A stretch of DNA of 64,000 bases from an uncultured Bacillota bacterium (GTDB taxonomy: Bacteria; Bacillota_I; Bacilli_A; RFN20; CAG-826). Made by a program: the position numbers and the translations under genes. The first letter of the stretch is position 1. Each line of letters starts with the position of its first letter. The stretch is taken from NCBI GenBank assembly GCA_949289845.1, contig CASEPN010000002.1, forward strand, positions 62,001-126,000, read 5' to 3'. The notes beneath the pieces are model-generated. The model was not told the origin of the DNA. It did no database searches and saw only the letters and a program-made list of their open reading frames with translations. This document shows positions 16,048-24,729 of this stretch, piece by piece.

Positions 16048-18381
16048 TTAGTTTCCTGGCTTCCATAGGTAAAGGGCCATGCTGCCCTGGGGCTCGTAGG
16101 TCGCTCCCGAGCCCTCGTAGAACTCCATCGGGGTGAAGATCCTCCCCGTGGTGATGTCTTGGAGGTAGGAGCCCGTCGACCGGTATACCTCATCGAGGAT
16201 ATCCGCGAACGTCTTCGCCGAGGTCCCGTCCTTGGAGGCGAACGAGGTCTCCGGGGTCAGGGCCTCGCTTTGCCGGAAGGCCTCGAAGCGGTAGTTGTAG
16301 ATGCTGGTGTCCACGAACCCCTTGAGGCTTCCGGAGGCGTGGGTGGGGGCGTTCTCGATGGCGATGGACGTGCTGACGTTCACGTAGTAGACCGCCCTCC
16401 GCCTGCCGTAGATCTTGACGGCGGACGGGACGTTCACGCCGTCGGTTGTCTCCGCCATCTCCACTGTGATGAGGAGGTCGTAAGAACCTTCCGAACCCTC
16501 ATTCGGCCGCACAAGCATTACCGAACCGTCCTGCCACGTATACGTGAACGTTTCGAAATAGGTGCCACTGAAGTCCCCATAGTCATACCCTCCAGAGGAA
16601 TTAGAAGGCCCCGCTTCTCCCGGTTTCATTTGGTAGGTTGTGAAGGATTCCTGGTTGGCGAGCTGGATGGCGAAGATGTCGTTCGAAAACTGCGCGTTAC
16701 CGACGTTGTAGGTTGTTTCCCCGTCGAGGTTCACGTTCATCAGGGTGTAGGTGTGCTGGGTGGGGCCGGCGACCTGAGTGAACGCCTTCCCGTTGCTGAA
16801 GCTAGCAGAACCTGTATCCCCAAGGACCAGGCGAGGCTCGTACACCCTCTCCAGGACGATTGCCAGGGCGCGCGTCTGGGCGTAGTAGGTGTAGTTTCCC
16901 CAACTGGACGTGTACCTAGCAGTCGTAACGAGTTTCGTGTGATTGATGATGCGGATCTGATAAGGGGTGATCCCGCGTCCTTCTAAGGCGTTCTTGATGT
17001 TGCCTTCTTTTGAGGCAAGGCCGTTGTTTGCCGTGAACTGGTCAGGCCAATCGCGCCAGTCAGAAGTCTCATTTAATGCCTGGTCATCATTGATGAGGTC
17101 GACAAAATAAATGTTGTAGCGACCGCTTAGGCCAGTGATGCTACCTGTTGCAGCGCCGTCTTTTGAGTCCGCCTCTGCGATATAGAACCTCAGGCTTTCG
17201 TCATGGTCAATCGTGCCATCTCCGGAGCTTCCGCTAGCGTGCGATTTTTGAATCCGGCTATCTCCGTCCCAACGCCCTGAATCTTCAGTTCCGGGCCAAC
17301 CCGCGCCTACTCCATACTTATTTCCACTAGACCGGTTCGGATCCAAGGTGAAGCCAAGGGACGATCCGCTGCCTTCTTCAAAGAGGACGTTCTCGTATCG
17401 GAACACCTCAATCCTCGTCCCGCCTGAGACTTGTCTTCTAACCGCTTGGCTCAGCTGGGGGTCATACGTCGCGTTCGATCCCTGCCCGCCCATGTCGGAA
17501 CCTTCCCCGGGGAAGAGGTCCACCCCGATCGCGTCCGTTAGGGTCTCGCCCTGGTCCGCCGCATGGTTGTTTTTTCCGGTGCTGAGGATGGGATAGAGGA
17601 CGAGGTCGTCCCGCCCGTTGCCGTCGATATCGCGCACGTAGTTGCTATAGCTTTCTGCAAGAAGCGTGTTCGCGGAAAAAAGGACGAGGGTGGAATCGTT
17701 TGGGTAGTACCCATCCACGCGGATGTAGTCATTGTTAACGCTGCCGGTCCACCTATTGTCCTTGAGGTTATCTAGGGTTGGCCAATGGAGATGCACTTCC
17801 CCGGTCGTCTCGTTCCCTAGGGCGAAGTTGCACACCAGCATCGGGGTCCACCCGATAAGGGAGAGGGGGAAGGTCTCCCCGTTCTGGCCGGTGGTCCTGT
17901 CGATAACCTCCGAACGGAAGGCGCTGTTGATTTCCTCCAGCTCCGCGTGGGTGATGGACGTCTTCTGGGAGAAGACCCGGTAATACTGGGTTCCCGCGCT
18001 TACGTGGGTCTCGGCCATCTCGAAACGCCCGAGCTTGGGCTCCGCTCCGCTCTCGCCTTCTCCTCTGTAGTAGGCGTGGTCTGTCGAGAAAGAGGATTGG
18101 TTCCAGTCGAGAATCTGAGGACCCTGGCTGTCGTCCTTAACCAGGCTTGTTTGAGGCGTCACCTGCGCAGCGAAGTAGACGTCGTAGAACGTCTGTCCCG
18201 CGTAGTCGGGGTCGTTGTCGTCCCCGAGGACGTGGTTGTCGCGGATGGGGTCGCCCTGGACGAGGACGTTAGCGCTGTCGGAGGCCTCCTCAAAAGCGAA
18301 CATCCACGCGGCGGATCCCGCGGGGACGAGGGTCGCCAGGAGGGCGATCCCCCCGAAGAGGGCGAAGAGGTGCCTACGCAT
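16048..18381 (-). CDS. Large secreted protein with SipW-type signal sequence
   Basis: 777 aa. The N-terminus MRRHLFALFGGIALLATL ends near GSAAWMFAFEE, a SipW-dependent signal pattern (Gly-Ser/Ala-x-W-x-F) that resembles its two upstream neighbours. The mature part is rich in Asn, Gly, Thr and Tyr, as in extracellular adhesins. It contains DIDGNGRDDLVLYP (about residue 253), a calcium-binding-like motif as in FG-GAP/VCBS repeats. No C-terminal anchor or LPxTG is seen. Its ATG overlaps the end of the upstream gene by 8 nt; sipW begins 22 nt downstream. Part of the gene (about 16550-17900) is AT-richer than the flanks. Possible role: filament cap, adhesin or matrix protein. No family recognised. 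Confidence 0.7.
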   Translation of the reverse strand: MRRHLFALFGGIALLATLVPAGSAAWMFAFEEASDSANVLVQGDPIRDNHVLGDDNDPDYAGQTFYDVYFAAQVTPQTSLVKDDSQGPQILDWNQSSFSTDHAYYRGEGESGAEPKLGRFEMAETHVSAGTQYYRVFSQKTSITHAELEEINSAFRSEVIDRTTGQNGETFPLSLIGWTPMLVCNFALGNETTGEVHLHWPTLDNLKDNRWTGSVNNDYIRVDGYYPNDSTLVLFSANTLLAESYSNYVRDIDGNGRDDLVLYPILSTGKNNHAADQGETLTDAIGVDLFPGEGSDMGGQGSNATYDPQLSQAVRRQVSGGTRIEVFRYENVLFEEGSGSSLGFTLDPNRSSGNKYGVGAGWPGTEDSGRWDGDSRIQKSHASGSSGDGTIDHDESLRFYIAEADSKDGAATGSITGLSGRYNIYFVDLINDDQALNETSDWRDWPDQFTANNGLASKEGNIKNALEGRGITPYQIRIINHTKLVTTARYTSSWGNYTYYAQTRALAIVLERVYEPRLVLGDTGSASFSNGKAFTQVAGPTQHTYTLMNVNLDGETTYNVGNAQFSNDIFAIQLANQESFTTYQMKPGEAGPSNSSGGYDYGDFSGTYFETFTYTWQDGSVMLVRPNEGSEGSYDLLITVEMAETTDGVNVPSAVKIYGRRRAVYYVNVSTSIAIENAPTHASGSLKGFVDTSIYNYRFEAFRQSEALTPETSFASKDGTSAKTFADILDEVYRSTGSYLQDITTGRIFTPMEFYEGSGATYEPQGSMALYLWKPGN

Positions 18382-19042
18382 CGGGGTAGTCCTCCCCCGC
18401 GTAGCGGATCGTCGCGGTCAGCGAGAACTGGCTCGCGTTCAGGAGGTCGCTCAGCGCCCAGTACTCGTAGGTGCTGGTCGGCTCCTGCCCGTCCTTCCAT
18501 TCGAAGACGGGAGAAAAGGTGATGACGCTCTCCTTGTCCTCGTCCAGGATGGCCGAGGGGATGATCGCCTTCGTCGCGGAAAAGGAGAGGGAGGAGACGG
18601 TTTCCTCGCTTTCCTGGAGCTGGATCCTCTGGAGGAACTCCGACTCCGCGGCTTCCCCGCCTTCGCCGGCCTGGAAGCCTTCTATCGACCAGCTGAGCTC
18701 GTAGGAGAGCGTCTCGTCGATCGCATATCCCTTGAAGGTAAGGCCGATGCTCCTTGGGGCGAACTCCAGCCTCATCTCGTCCTCCCCGTTCATGAGGAGG
18801 CGGTAGTGCTCGTAGAGCTGGATCGAGGCCGAGGACCCGTTCGAGCCGTAGACGACATGAGGGATGTCGTTGACGACGAGCTCGCCGATTTCCGCGCGGG
18901 CGCGTACCTTGATGGAACCGCCTAGCCCGAGAGAAGGATTGCCGCTATCGAAGGTCCACGTCGAAAACCCGGTGCCCACGACCGCCCCGAAGGACAAAAG
19001 GGGCACCACGACGGACGCGACGATTCTCGAGAGCTTGGGCAA
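18374..19042 (-). CDS. TasA/camelysin-like exported protein 2
   Basis: 222 aa from a TTG start with AGGAGG eight nucleotides upstream; no in-frame ATG fits. The signal sequence runs to VVGTGFSTWTFDSG, closely matching the GSGFSAWTF motif of the next gene upstream, the pattern cleaved by SipW in TasA, TapA and camelysin. The mature part is predicted beta-rich with alternating charged residues and no Cys. It lies between two other proteins with such signals and shares their transcript. A 9-bp hairpin lies between it and the upstream gene. I infer a secreted, possibly fibre-forming subunit; the mature part was not matched to a known family. Confidence 0.68.
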   Translation of the reverse strand: MPKLSRIVASVVVPLLSFGAVVGTGFSTWTFDSGNPSLGLGGSIKVRARAEIGELVVNDIPHVVYGSNGSSASIQLYEHYRLLMNGEDEMRLEFAPRSIGLTFKGYAIDETLSYELSWSIEGFQAGEGGEAAESEFLQRIQLQESEETVSSLSFSATKAIIPSAILDEDKESVITFSPVFEWKDGQEPTSTYEYWALSDLLNASQFSLTATIRYAGEDYPDA

Positions 19043-19066
19043 AACGCACCCCTCCTGGAATGAGCA

Positions 19067-19098
19067 AGCGACGGGACGGGAGAGCCCACCCCGTCGCT
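19067..19098 (-). other. Intergenic hairpin between the two TasA-like genes
   Basis: AGCGACGGG and CCCGTCGCT form a perfect 9-bp stem with a 14-nt loop and no T-run. It sits between the stop of the first gene and the ribosome site of the second, where an mRNA-processing or stabilising hairpin could set different protein amounts. Confidence 0.5.
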
Positions 19099-19128
19099 CA
19101 GGCTGACGGTTGTCGAAGAGAAGAGAGG

Positions 19129-19767
19129 CTATGCGGTCTTCGCGGTGATCGTGGCGTCGACGTAGACGTTCAGGCTGAAGGACTTGCCGTCGAGGTCGGC
19201 CTTCATCGAGTTGTACGATTCCGCGGTCGAGGGCTTGGCGGCGTAGATGATGCTCTTGAGCGAGCCGATCTCGATCGTCCAGGTGCCGTAGGTGTCGGTG
19301 CCGCTGGTGCTGGTGGCGTAGCTGCCGCCGATGTTGGAGATGGTCCCGGCGCTGCTCTCCCCATTGTAGTTGCCGTTCCAGGTGATCCAGTTGGTGAGAT
19401 TCGTGGCGTCCTTGGTCTCGAGCACGACCCAGTACTCAATGGCGACGTTGTTGGTCTCGAGGAGAGTGGGGTAGTCCTTCCAAGTGATGGTGGCGGTGAG
19501 GGTGTCGCCCGTGTTGTAGCTGATGTTGTAGGAGATGCCCTCGGAAACGTTGGTGTTGCCGATGCCGTCCTGGTCGAGGGTGAGGGTGAAGGTCTCGGCG
19601 TTCAGGGCGACGCTCATTCCCTCGACGAGCGGGGTGACGCTGATGGTGCCAGTGATGCCGTCCGCGACGCGGGCGGAGCTGGTGAACGTCCAGGCGGAGA
19701 AGCCGGATCCGACGATGGCCGCGGCCCCGAGGACGGGAAGCGCGAAGGTGAGGAATTTCTTGTGCAT
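19129..19767 (-). CDS. TasA/camelysin-like exported protein 1
   Basis: 212 aa. The signal MHKKFLTFALPVLGAAAIVG is followed by SGFSAWTFTSSA, the SipW-type pattern, so cleavage is expected near Ser-Ala-Trp. The mature protein starts with VADGITGTISVTPLVEGMS and is rich in Thr, Ser, Asn and Gly with strong beta propensity and no Cys, like TasA-family subunits. It is the first gene of the four-gene minus-strand operon ending in sipW, has AGGAGG before the ATG, and a promoter candidate in the 60-90 nt upstream. As first gene, followed by an intergenic hairpin, it may be the most abundant product, as expected for a major fibre subunit (inference). Confidence 0.72.
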   Translation of the reverse strand: MHKKFLTFALPVLGAAAIVGSGFSAWTFTSSARVADGITGTISVTPLVEGMSVALNAETFTLTLDQDGIGNTNVSEGISYNISYNTGDTLTATITWKDYPTLLETNNVAIEYWVVLETKDATNLTNWITWNGNYNGESSAGTISNIGGSYATSTSGTDTYGTWTIEIGSLKSIIYAAKPSTAESYNSMKADLDGKSFSLNVYVDATITAKTA

Positions 19768-19828
19768 GCGTTACCTCCTGAAATCCCAAGCGCGGAGCCT
19801 GCTTGCGAGTGCCCCGCTTACGGGCGCG

Positions 19829-19856
19829 ATTATTGCTTTCTTGTCGTTTCAATCAA
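19829..19856 (-). promoter_or_regulatory. Candidate promoter of the SipW operon
   Basis: On the minus strand TTGATT (19856-19851) and AATAAT (19834-19829) are 16 nt apart, about 60 nt before the ATG at 19767. The leader carries an AGGAGG site. Confidence 0.4.
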
Positions 19857-19991
19857 TCCGTGCGAAGCCTACGTTTCGTAGACTAATTTCACCCCCCCCT
19901 TTTGCTTGGAAAAGATAGGAAACCAATAGATTTTGTCGAACGTTTTTGTCCCCTTTCCTGGACATTTCCCATTCGGGCGAAAAGCGAGAAT

Positions 19992-20023
19992 TTGCAGTTT
20001 CCGCGATATGGATGGCGTATCAT
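19992..20023 (+). promoter_or_regulatory. Candidate promoter of ssrA
   Basis: TTGCAG and TATCAT lie upstream of the tmRNA 5' end. The 20-nt spacing is longer than ideal; the 5' end at 20061 would be made by RNase P trimming. Confidence 0.3.
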
Positions 20024-20060
20024 GCCCACGTATTTCCGGCGCGATGGAAATACGCCCCAT

Positions 20061-20465
20061 GGGGTCGTTCTGGCTTTGACGGGGGATCATCCGGACTTCG
20101 ATCGCAGTGGCGTGACGAGCCCTAACGTCGACACAAAGATAACTGCCAACAGCTATCCTGTTTGGAGGCAGGGCTCTGCCCGCGTCTCCTACGCCGCGGC
20201 CTAACTAGGTAATCCACGGATTCCCTCCTCATGATGAAGGAGGGCCGGCTCGTCCTCCTCCCCTCGCGTCCCGGGGGAGGGCAGGGCGTCATCAGGGGCG
20301 ATAAGAGCCTGCCTCCGGCCCGGGGCGGGCTACGAAAACCCTCAGGGCCTGGGCTCCCCGGGAAATGGTTCTGCCTTACCGGGGGCGACACCTGCAGGAC
20401 CTAAACTGTAGAAGTCGTCGCCTGGAATCCTTCGGACAGGGGTTCGAATCCCCTCGACTCCACCA
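20061..20465 (+). ncRNA. ssrA: tmRNA (ssrA)
   Basis: 405 nt. The 5' end GGGGTCG pairs with CGACTCC at the 3' end to form the 7-bp acceptor stem, with the CCA encoded at 20463-20465. The tRNA-like part also shows TTCTGGCTTTGACGGG at the 5' end and a T-arm with GGGTTCGAATCCC. The tag frame ends TAC GCC GCG GCC TAA (stop 20202-20204). Its most likely start is GAC at 20130, giving a 24-residue tag that ends RQGSARVSYAAA. tmRNA rescues stalled ribosomes and marks the products for proteolysis. The final -SYAAA resembles the -NYAFA end of mycoplasma tags, and the tag is longer than the usual 10-14 residues. The resume codon is inferred, not proven. Confidence 0.95.
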
Positions 20466-20476
20466 CTCGCGCGGAG

Positions 20477-20502
20477 AGCCTTCCCGAGAGGGGAGGCTTT
20501 TT
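20477..20502 (+). terminator. Terminator of ssrA
   Basis: AGCCTTCCC and GGGGAGGCT form a 9-bp stem with loop GAGA, followed by TTTT, starting 12 nt after the CCA end. Confidence 0.9.
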
Positions 20503-20581
20503 CAGATATTTCTTTTACATGCGCTCCTTATTGCCTTGGCAGGCAACCCATGTAAAGTAAAGCGGTTGCAAGGAGGCGACT

Positions 20582-23563
20582 ATGGCCACCAAGAAAAGAT
20601 TCAAGGCGACGCTTCTCGCCTTGGGCGCGGCGCTAGCGCTCGCCGGATGCACCACCCCTGTCGATAGCGGCTCGGCATCCGTCTCCGAGGGCTCGTCCGT
20701 CCAAAGCGGTTCTTCGACCGGCTCTTCCCAAGCTGAAGAGCTCTATGCCCCGACTGTCGAAGAGGGGATTCTTCACGGGAAGGTCCACCTTTCCCGCACC
20801 GGGGCGCTCCCGGTGGGGACGGAGGTGAGGATTCTCGCTGAGCCGGACGAAGGCTACGAGGTCGAGGGCTATACCTTGAACGGGGAGCCCCTTTCCTCCG
20901 ATACCTTCCTCATCCAGGCAGGGCTTAACGTCGCCGGGGCGACCTTCAAGGAGAAGGCCCCGATCACCGAGTACGGCTCCGTCGTCGTGACTTCCGAGGA
21001 TCCCAACGGGACGATCGCCGCCTACGCGGGGGACACCCTGATCGAAAGGGATAACCGCAGGCAGATAGTGGGGACCAAGATCAAGGTCGTCTCCACCCCG
21101 ATCGACGAGACTTACCAGCTTTCCTCTCTCACTCTGAACGGGGAGGAGGTTCCCTTCGATTCCGCGACAGGCACCTACGAGTTCGAGGTCGTCAAGGGCA
21201 AGAACTATATCGGCGGCGCCTTTTCCATCGCCCGTCCGGGAGAGGGGCTCATCCGCCTCTCCGGCGGGGAGCACGCGGAAGTGACCCTCTCCCATGAGGG
21301 GGAGTACGTTCCCGTAGGGACGGAAATCCAGCTTTCCATCGTCCCGGACTCCGGCTTCACGGTGAAGGGAGTCACCCTCAACGGGACCGCCCTCGAGGGG
21401 GCAGACGGAGAGTATCTCTTCCCCGCGATCGAGGGCATGAACCTCGTCCATGTCGAGGTCGTCCCCTCCGCGGAAGCGATCAGCATCCTTCCCGCGGAAG
21501 AACTTGTCCTCGACGAGGATTACACCTACTACGACCGCTACCTCGCGGTGGTCGGCGAGAGCTACCAGCTTTCCGTCTCCTACGATCCGGAAGGGTCCTT
21601 CGCCCCTGTCCGCTGGGAAGTCCCCTCCTATGACCAAGAGTACGTCACCATCGACGAGAACGGCCTCCTCACCGTCCTGGCCCCCTATGGGTCGGGGGTG
21701 ACGGTCACCGCCTCCGTCGAAGGGAACGACTCGGTCTACGATACGATCTCCATCGTCCCCATCAGCGAGAGCGAGTCGCTTCTCCGCGAGGTGTACTCCG
21801 CGATGAGGACGGCGATCGAGGTCGAGCCGGAGGTCAGCCCCCGCTCGGAGATCCGCATCGAAAGCAAGGGCACAGACGAGGAGAAGGCGAGCGGCACCAC
21901 CTATTCCTTTGAATCCTATGAGGACGGCCACTCCATCACCACGGCGAAAAGCGACGGCGGCGCGGTCGAGTACTTCTACCGCGGCATCCTCGATGGCACC
22001 TACTACACCCTCCATAAGGACGGGACGGGCGCCCTCTCGGTGATCGACGACCCCGAGGCGGTCCCCTCCTCCTCGCGCGAGGAATACGAGAGGAAGGTCA
22101 ACGCCTGGGGCGCGATCGAGATCGAAGGCGACTACGGCATGCGCGAGACCTACGAAGGCGTCTCCGGCTACATCATGGAGAAGGCCCTGGCGATCTTCGA
22201 CTACACGGACTACCAGAAGGACGAGTACGTCGAGTCCGCCGAGGTCGAGAAGACCTGGGACGGCTATTTCATCCACCTCGAGTTCGGGGACGACTCCATC
22301 TGGGAGAGCTACACGGTGATCGACGTGGAGCTTCACTTCTACACCGACGGGCGCCTCTACGAGGCCAGCTACTCGCGCTATGACTACGAGGACGTCTCCA
22401 CGGCGGAGGCGATCACTGAGGAGACCCCCTATTCCTACGAAGGGGCGACGGTGTCTACCGAAAGCGGCGAGCGGGGCGTGGACGAAAGCGGACTCTTCTC
22501 CATCGACGATTGCTTCTACGACTCCTTCTCCGTCGGTCTCTTCCGGGACGACGAGGATCTTGAGGGCTCGCGGATCGCCCTTGGGGAGGATGGCTACTAC
22601 GAGGTGTATAACTCGGAGACCATCTACCTCTTCCTCGAGGACGGGAAGCCCGAGACCGCGCTTCCCGGGATCGACGTCCCGGAGTTCTCCCTCGAGTCCG
22701 AGGATTTGAGCTTCACCGTGTCGGAGGCCTATGGGACGGATGGCTACTACTTCCGTTCCTACCAGTCCGGGGAAGGGACTATCACGGTCAAGACGAAGGA
22801 TGCGGAGCCCGTCTCGATCAAGATCCGCGTCGTCGACCGCCCGGTCGAGTCCGTCTACTGGTACGACGAGCTTCCCGCCTCCCTCTACGTCGGGGAGGAG
22901 GTCGAGATCGACGCGAGGATCACCCCGACGGAAGGGATCGCCGACACGGGCGTGACCTACTCCATCGACAAGGGGGTTACGGAGGCCTCTCTCTACGAGA
23001 AGACAGACTCCTGGGGCTATAGCGACGGCTGGTTCCTGAAGGCCGGGAACGCCCCGGGCACCGTCACGATCACCGCGACCGCGAACGCCGACCCCTCCAA
23101 GAGCATCACCCATACGATCGAGATCAAGGCCGTCCCAGACATGTCCTCCGAGCTTTCCGGAGCGACTCTTAAGGGCACCTTCAGCGAGAGCGACTGGGGC
23201 TCCGGGATTACCTTTGATATCGCCTATGAGATCACCTTCGGCGAGTTCGCCGAGGGGGTCGCCGACTTTACCCTCACCCTCAAGGGGACGGAGACCTACG
23301 AGGACCCCTATGGCTGGGGCGCTGAGCCTGAGGTCACTGAGATTGACCTCACCTACTCGGGGAAGGCCACTCTTTCAGGCCTTGTCCTTTCCCTCGGCGA
23401 GGTCACTGAGGCTGGCGATGGAGACCTCTCCCTTTGCCCGGAGACGATGTCCGTCCTGCTCGGGGAAGGGGAATCCTTCGGAGGCCTTTCCTTCGTCCGC
23501 GTCGTGGACGGCGGCTACTTCTCCGAGGAATACGAGATCGTCTTGACCAAGGAGGCTCTCTGA
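20582..23563 (+). CDS. Large surface lipoprotein with tandem beta repeats and Ig-like domains
   Basis: 993 aa. The signal ends in the lipobox LALAGC (Cys23), followed by a Ser/Gly linker. The N-terminal third contains three tandem repeats of about 80 residues with a shared pattern: PVGTEVRILAEPDEGYEV...TLNGEPL, IVGTKIKVV...LTLNGEEV and PVGTEIQLSIVPDSGFTV...TLNGTAL. These resemble bacterial surface repeats of the InlB-B/'Listeria-Bacteroides' type. Ig-like (BIG2-type) stretches follow (about 300-395 and 755-845), and the region between and after them is unassigned. The ribosome site AAGGAGG precedes ATG 20582. The next gene starts two bases after the stop, so the pair is an operon. Likely role is adhesion or binding of surface polymers; not proven. 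Confidence 0.72.
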   Translation: MATKKRFKATLLALGAALALAGCTTPVDSGSASVSEGSSVQSGSSTGSSQAEELYAPTVEEGILHGKVHLSRTGALPVGTEVRILAEPDEGYEVEGYTLNGEPLSSDTFLIQAGLNVAGATFKEKAPITEYGSVVVTSEDPNGTIAAYAGDTLIERDNRRQIVGTKIKVVSTPIDETYQLSSLTLNGEEVPFDSATGTYEFEVVKGKNYIGGAFSIARPGEGLIRLSGGEHAEVTLSHEGEYVPVGTEIQLSIVPDSGFTVKGVTLNGTALEGADGEYLFPAIEGMNLVHVEVVPSAEAISILPAEELVLDEDYTYYDRYLAVVGESYQLSVSYDPEGSFAPVRWEVPSYDQEYVTIDENGLLTVLAPYGSGVTVTASVEGNDSVYDTISIVPISESESLLREVYSAMRTAIEVEPEVSPRSEIRIESKGTDEEKASGTTYSFESYEDGHSITTAKSDGGAVEYFYRGILDGTYYTLHKDGTGALSVIDDPEAVPSSSREEYERKVNAWGAIEIEGDYGMRETYEGVSGYIMEKALAIFDYTDYQKDEYVESAEVEKTWDGYFIHLEFGDDSIWESYTVIDVELHFYTDGRLYEASYSRYDYEDVSTAEAITEETPYSYEGATVSTESGERGVDESGLFSIDDCFYDSFSVGLFRDDEDLEGSRIALGEDGYYEVYNSETIYLFLEDGKPETALPGIDVPEFSLESEDLSFTVSEAYGTDGYYFRSYQSGEGTITVKTKDAEPVSIKIRVVDRPVESVYWYDELPASLYVGEEVEIDARITPTEGIADTGVTYSIDKGVTEASLYEKTDSWGYSDGWFLKAGNAPGTVTITATANADPSKSITHTIEIKAVPDMSSELSGATLKGTFSESDWGSGITFDIAYEITFGEFAEGVADFTLTLKGTETYEDPYGWGAEPEVTEIDLTYSGKATLSGLVLSLGEVTEAGDGDLSLCPETMSVLLGEGESFGGLSFVRVVDGGYFSEEYEIVLTKEAL

Positions 23564-23564
23564 T

Positions 23565-24683
23565 ATGAGCAAGAAATGCGCGCCCGCCATCATGGGCTCA
23601 TTGCTTCTTCTTTCCGCCCTGCCCCTTACGGGCGTGAAGGCGGTGCTCGCCCTCGCCCCCTCCTTTCCCGACCTCGGGGACGTCGTCGGCCCGGAAGGAC
23701 CTCTATTCCAAGGACAGGTAGTGACCCTTTCCCTGGACGGGACGGCGGAGGACTACTCCTGGTCGGTGACGGGGGACGCCTCGATCACGGAGGAGGGCGT
23801 CCTCACCGTTGGGGACACGGACGGCTGGATCCTCGTGACCGCGACCTCGGACGAGGACCCTTCCTATAAGTCCCAGGCCCTTTATGAAGTCCATACGCCT
23901 AGCGCGGTCGAACTCCAGGACCTCGTCTACCTCTGGGCTACGGGTGCGAACTACACGGTCGAGCTCAAGGGGGCCTTCCTGGACGACGTGGGCAAGGTTC
24001 TCACCCTCGCCGACCTCCTCGCCTTCACGGACTACCCGACCGACGTCCAGATCGCCTACGAGGACCTGGTCACGAAGGGGAACCTCGCCAAGTACACCGA
24101 GGAGGCCTACTACATCCAGTACGGGGCGACCGCCGACGGGCTCGTCTACGAAGGCGGGAGCTACAACTCTCCGGACGGGATCGTCTATGACTACGACATG
24201 GTGAACGGGGCTCCTGTGAAGGGGGCGCCGGACTACTACTCCTACTACACCGGGATCGGCGACTACAAGGAGCTATACACGAACGACCTCCGCTACATGA
24301 CGGAGGACGAGTTCAAGATCGAGGACAGCAACCTCGAGCTGAGCGAGGAGGGGACGCTCCTCTACGACGCGAAGAAGGATGGGAACGACATCGCCTCCGA
24401 CTCCTCCTATGGGAACGACTACTCCTTCCCGATGTGCGTCCTGGACACGGTCGAGGGCTTCTATGCGGGCCAGTTCCTCGAAAGCGGGGTATACCTTTCC
24501 TCCTACGGGGAGATTTCCTACGACGAGGAGGGGATGGTCCTGGAGATCGTCTTCCCTGACGTGTGGGTCACCTACGACCTCTCCGTCGACTATCGCGCGA
24601 CGATGACCGTCAAGGACATCGGGACGACTGAGATTCCCGGGATCGATGACCTCATCGCCGCGGACGAGGCGCTTCTTTCCTAA
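23565..24683 (+). CDS. Secreted protein with Ig-like N-terminal domain
   Basis: 372 aa. A Sec signal peptide (MSKKCAPAIMG...LPLTGVKAVLALA) without lipobox is followed by an Ig-like segment (VTLSLDGTAEDYSWSVTGDASI...GVLTV), then a Tyr- and Asp-rich region resembling parts of the preceding lipoprotein in composition. No anchor is seen, so it is either released or held by its partner. AAGGAGG, overlapping the end of the upstream gene, sets the start. A strong terminator follows 23 nt after the stop. Function not recognised. Confidence 0.68.
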   Translation: MSKKCAPAIMGSLLLLSALPLTGVKAVLALAPSFPDLGDVVGPEGPLFQGQVVTLSLDGTAEDYSWSVTGDASITEEGVLTVGDTDGWILVTATSDEDPSYKSQALYEVHTPSAVELQDLVYLWATGANYTVELKGAFLDDVGKVLTLADLLAFTDYPTDVQIAYEDLVTKGNLAKYTEEAYYIQYGATADGLVYEGGSYNSPDGIVYDYDMVNGAPVKGAPDYYSYYTGIGDYKELYTNDLRYMTEDEFKIEDSNLELSEEGTLLYDAKKDGNDIASDSSYGNDYSFPMCVLDTVEGFYAGQFLESGVYLSSYGEISYDEEGMVLEIVFPDVWVTYDLSVDYRATMTVKDIGTTEIPGIDDLIAADEALLS

Positions 24684-24705
24684 AGAGAGGCCAAAGGCTT
24701 ACCAA

Positions 24706-24729
24706 GGCTCCCTTAGCGGGGGCCTTTTT
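24706..24729 (+). terminator. Rho-independent terminator
   Basis: GGCTCCC and GGGGGCC form a 7-bp stem (one G-U) with loop TTAGC, followed by five T. Confidence 0.88.
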
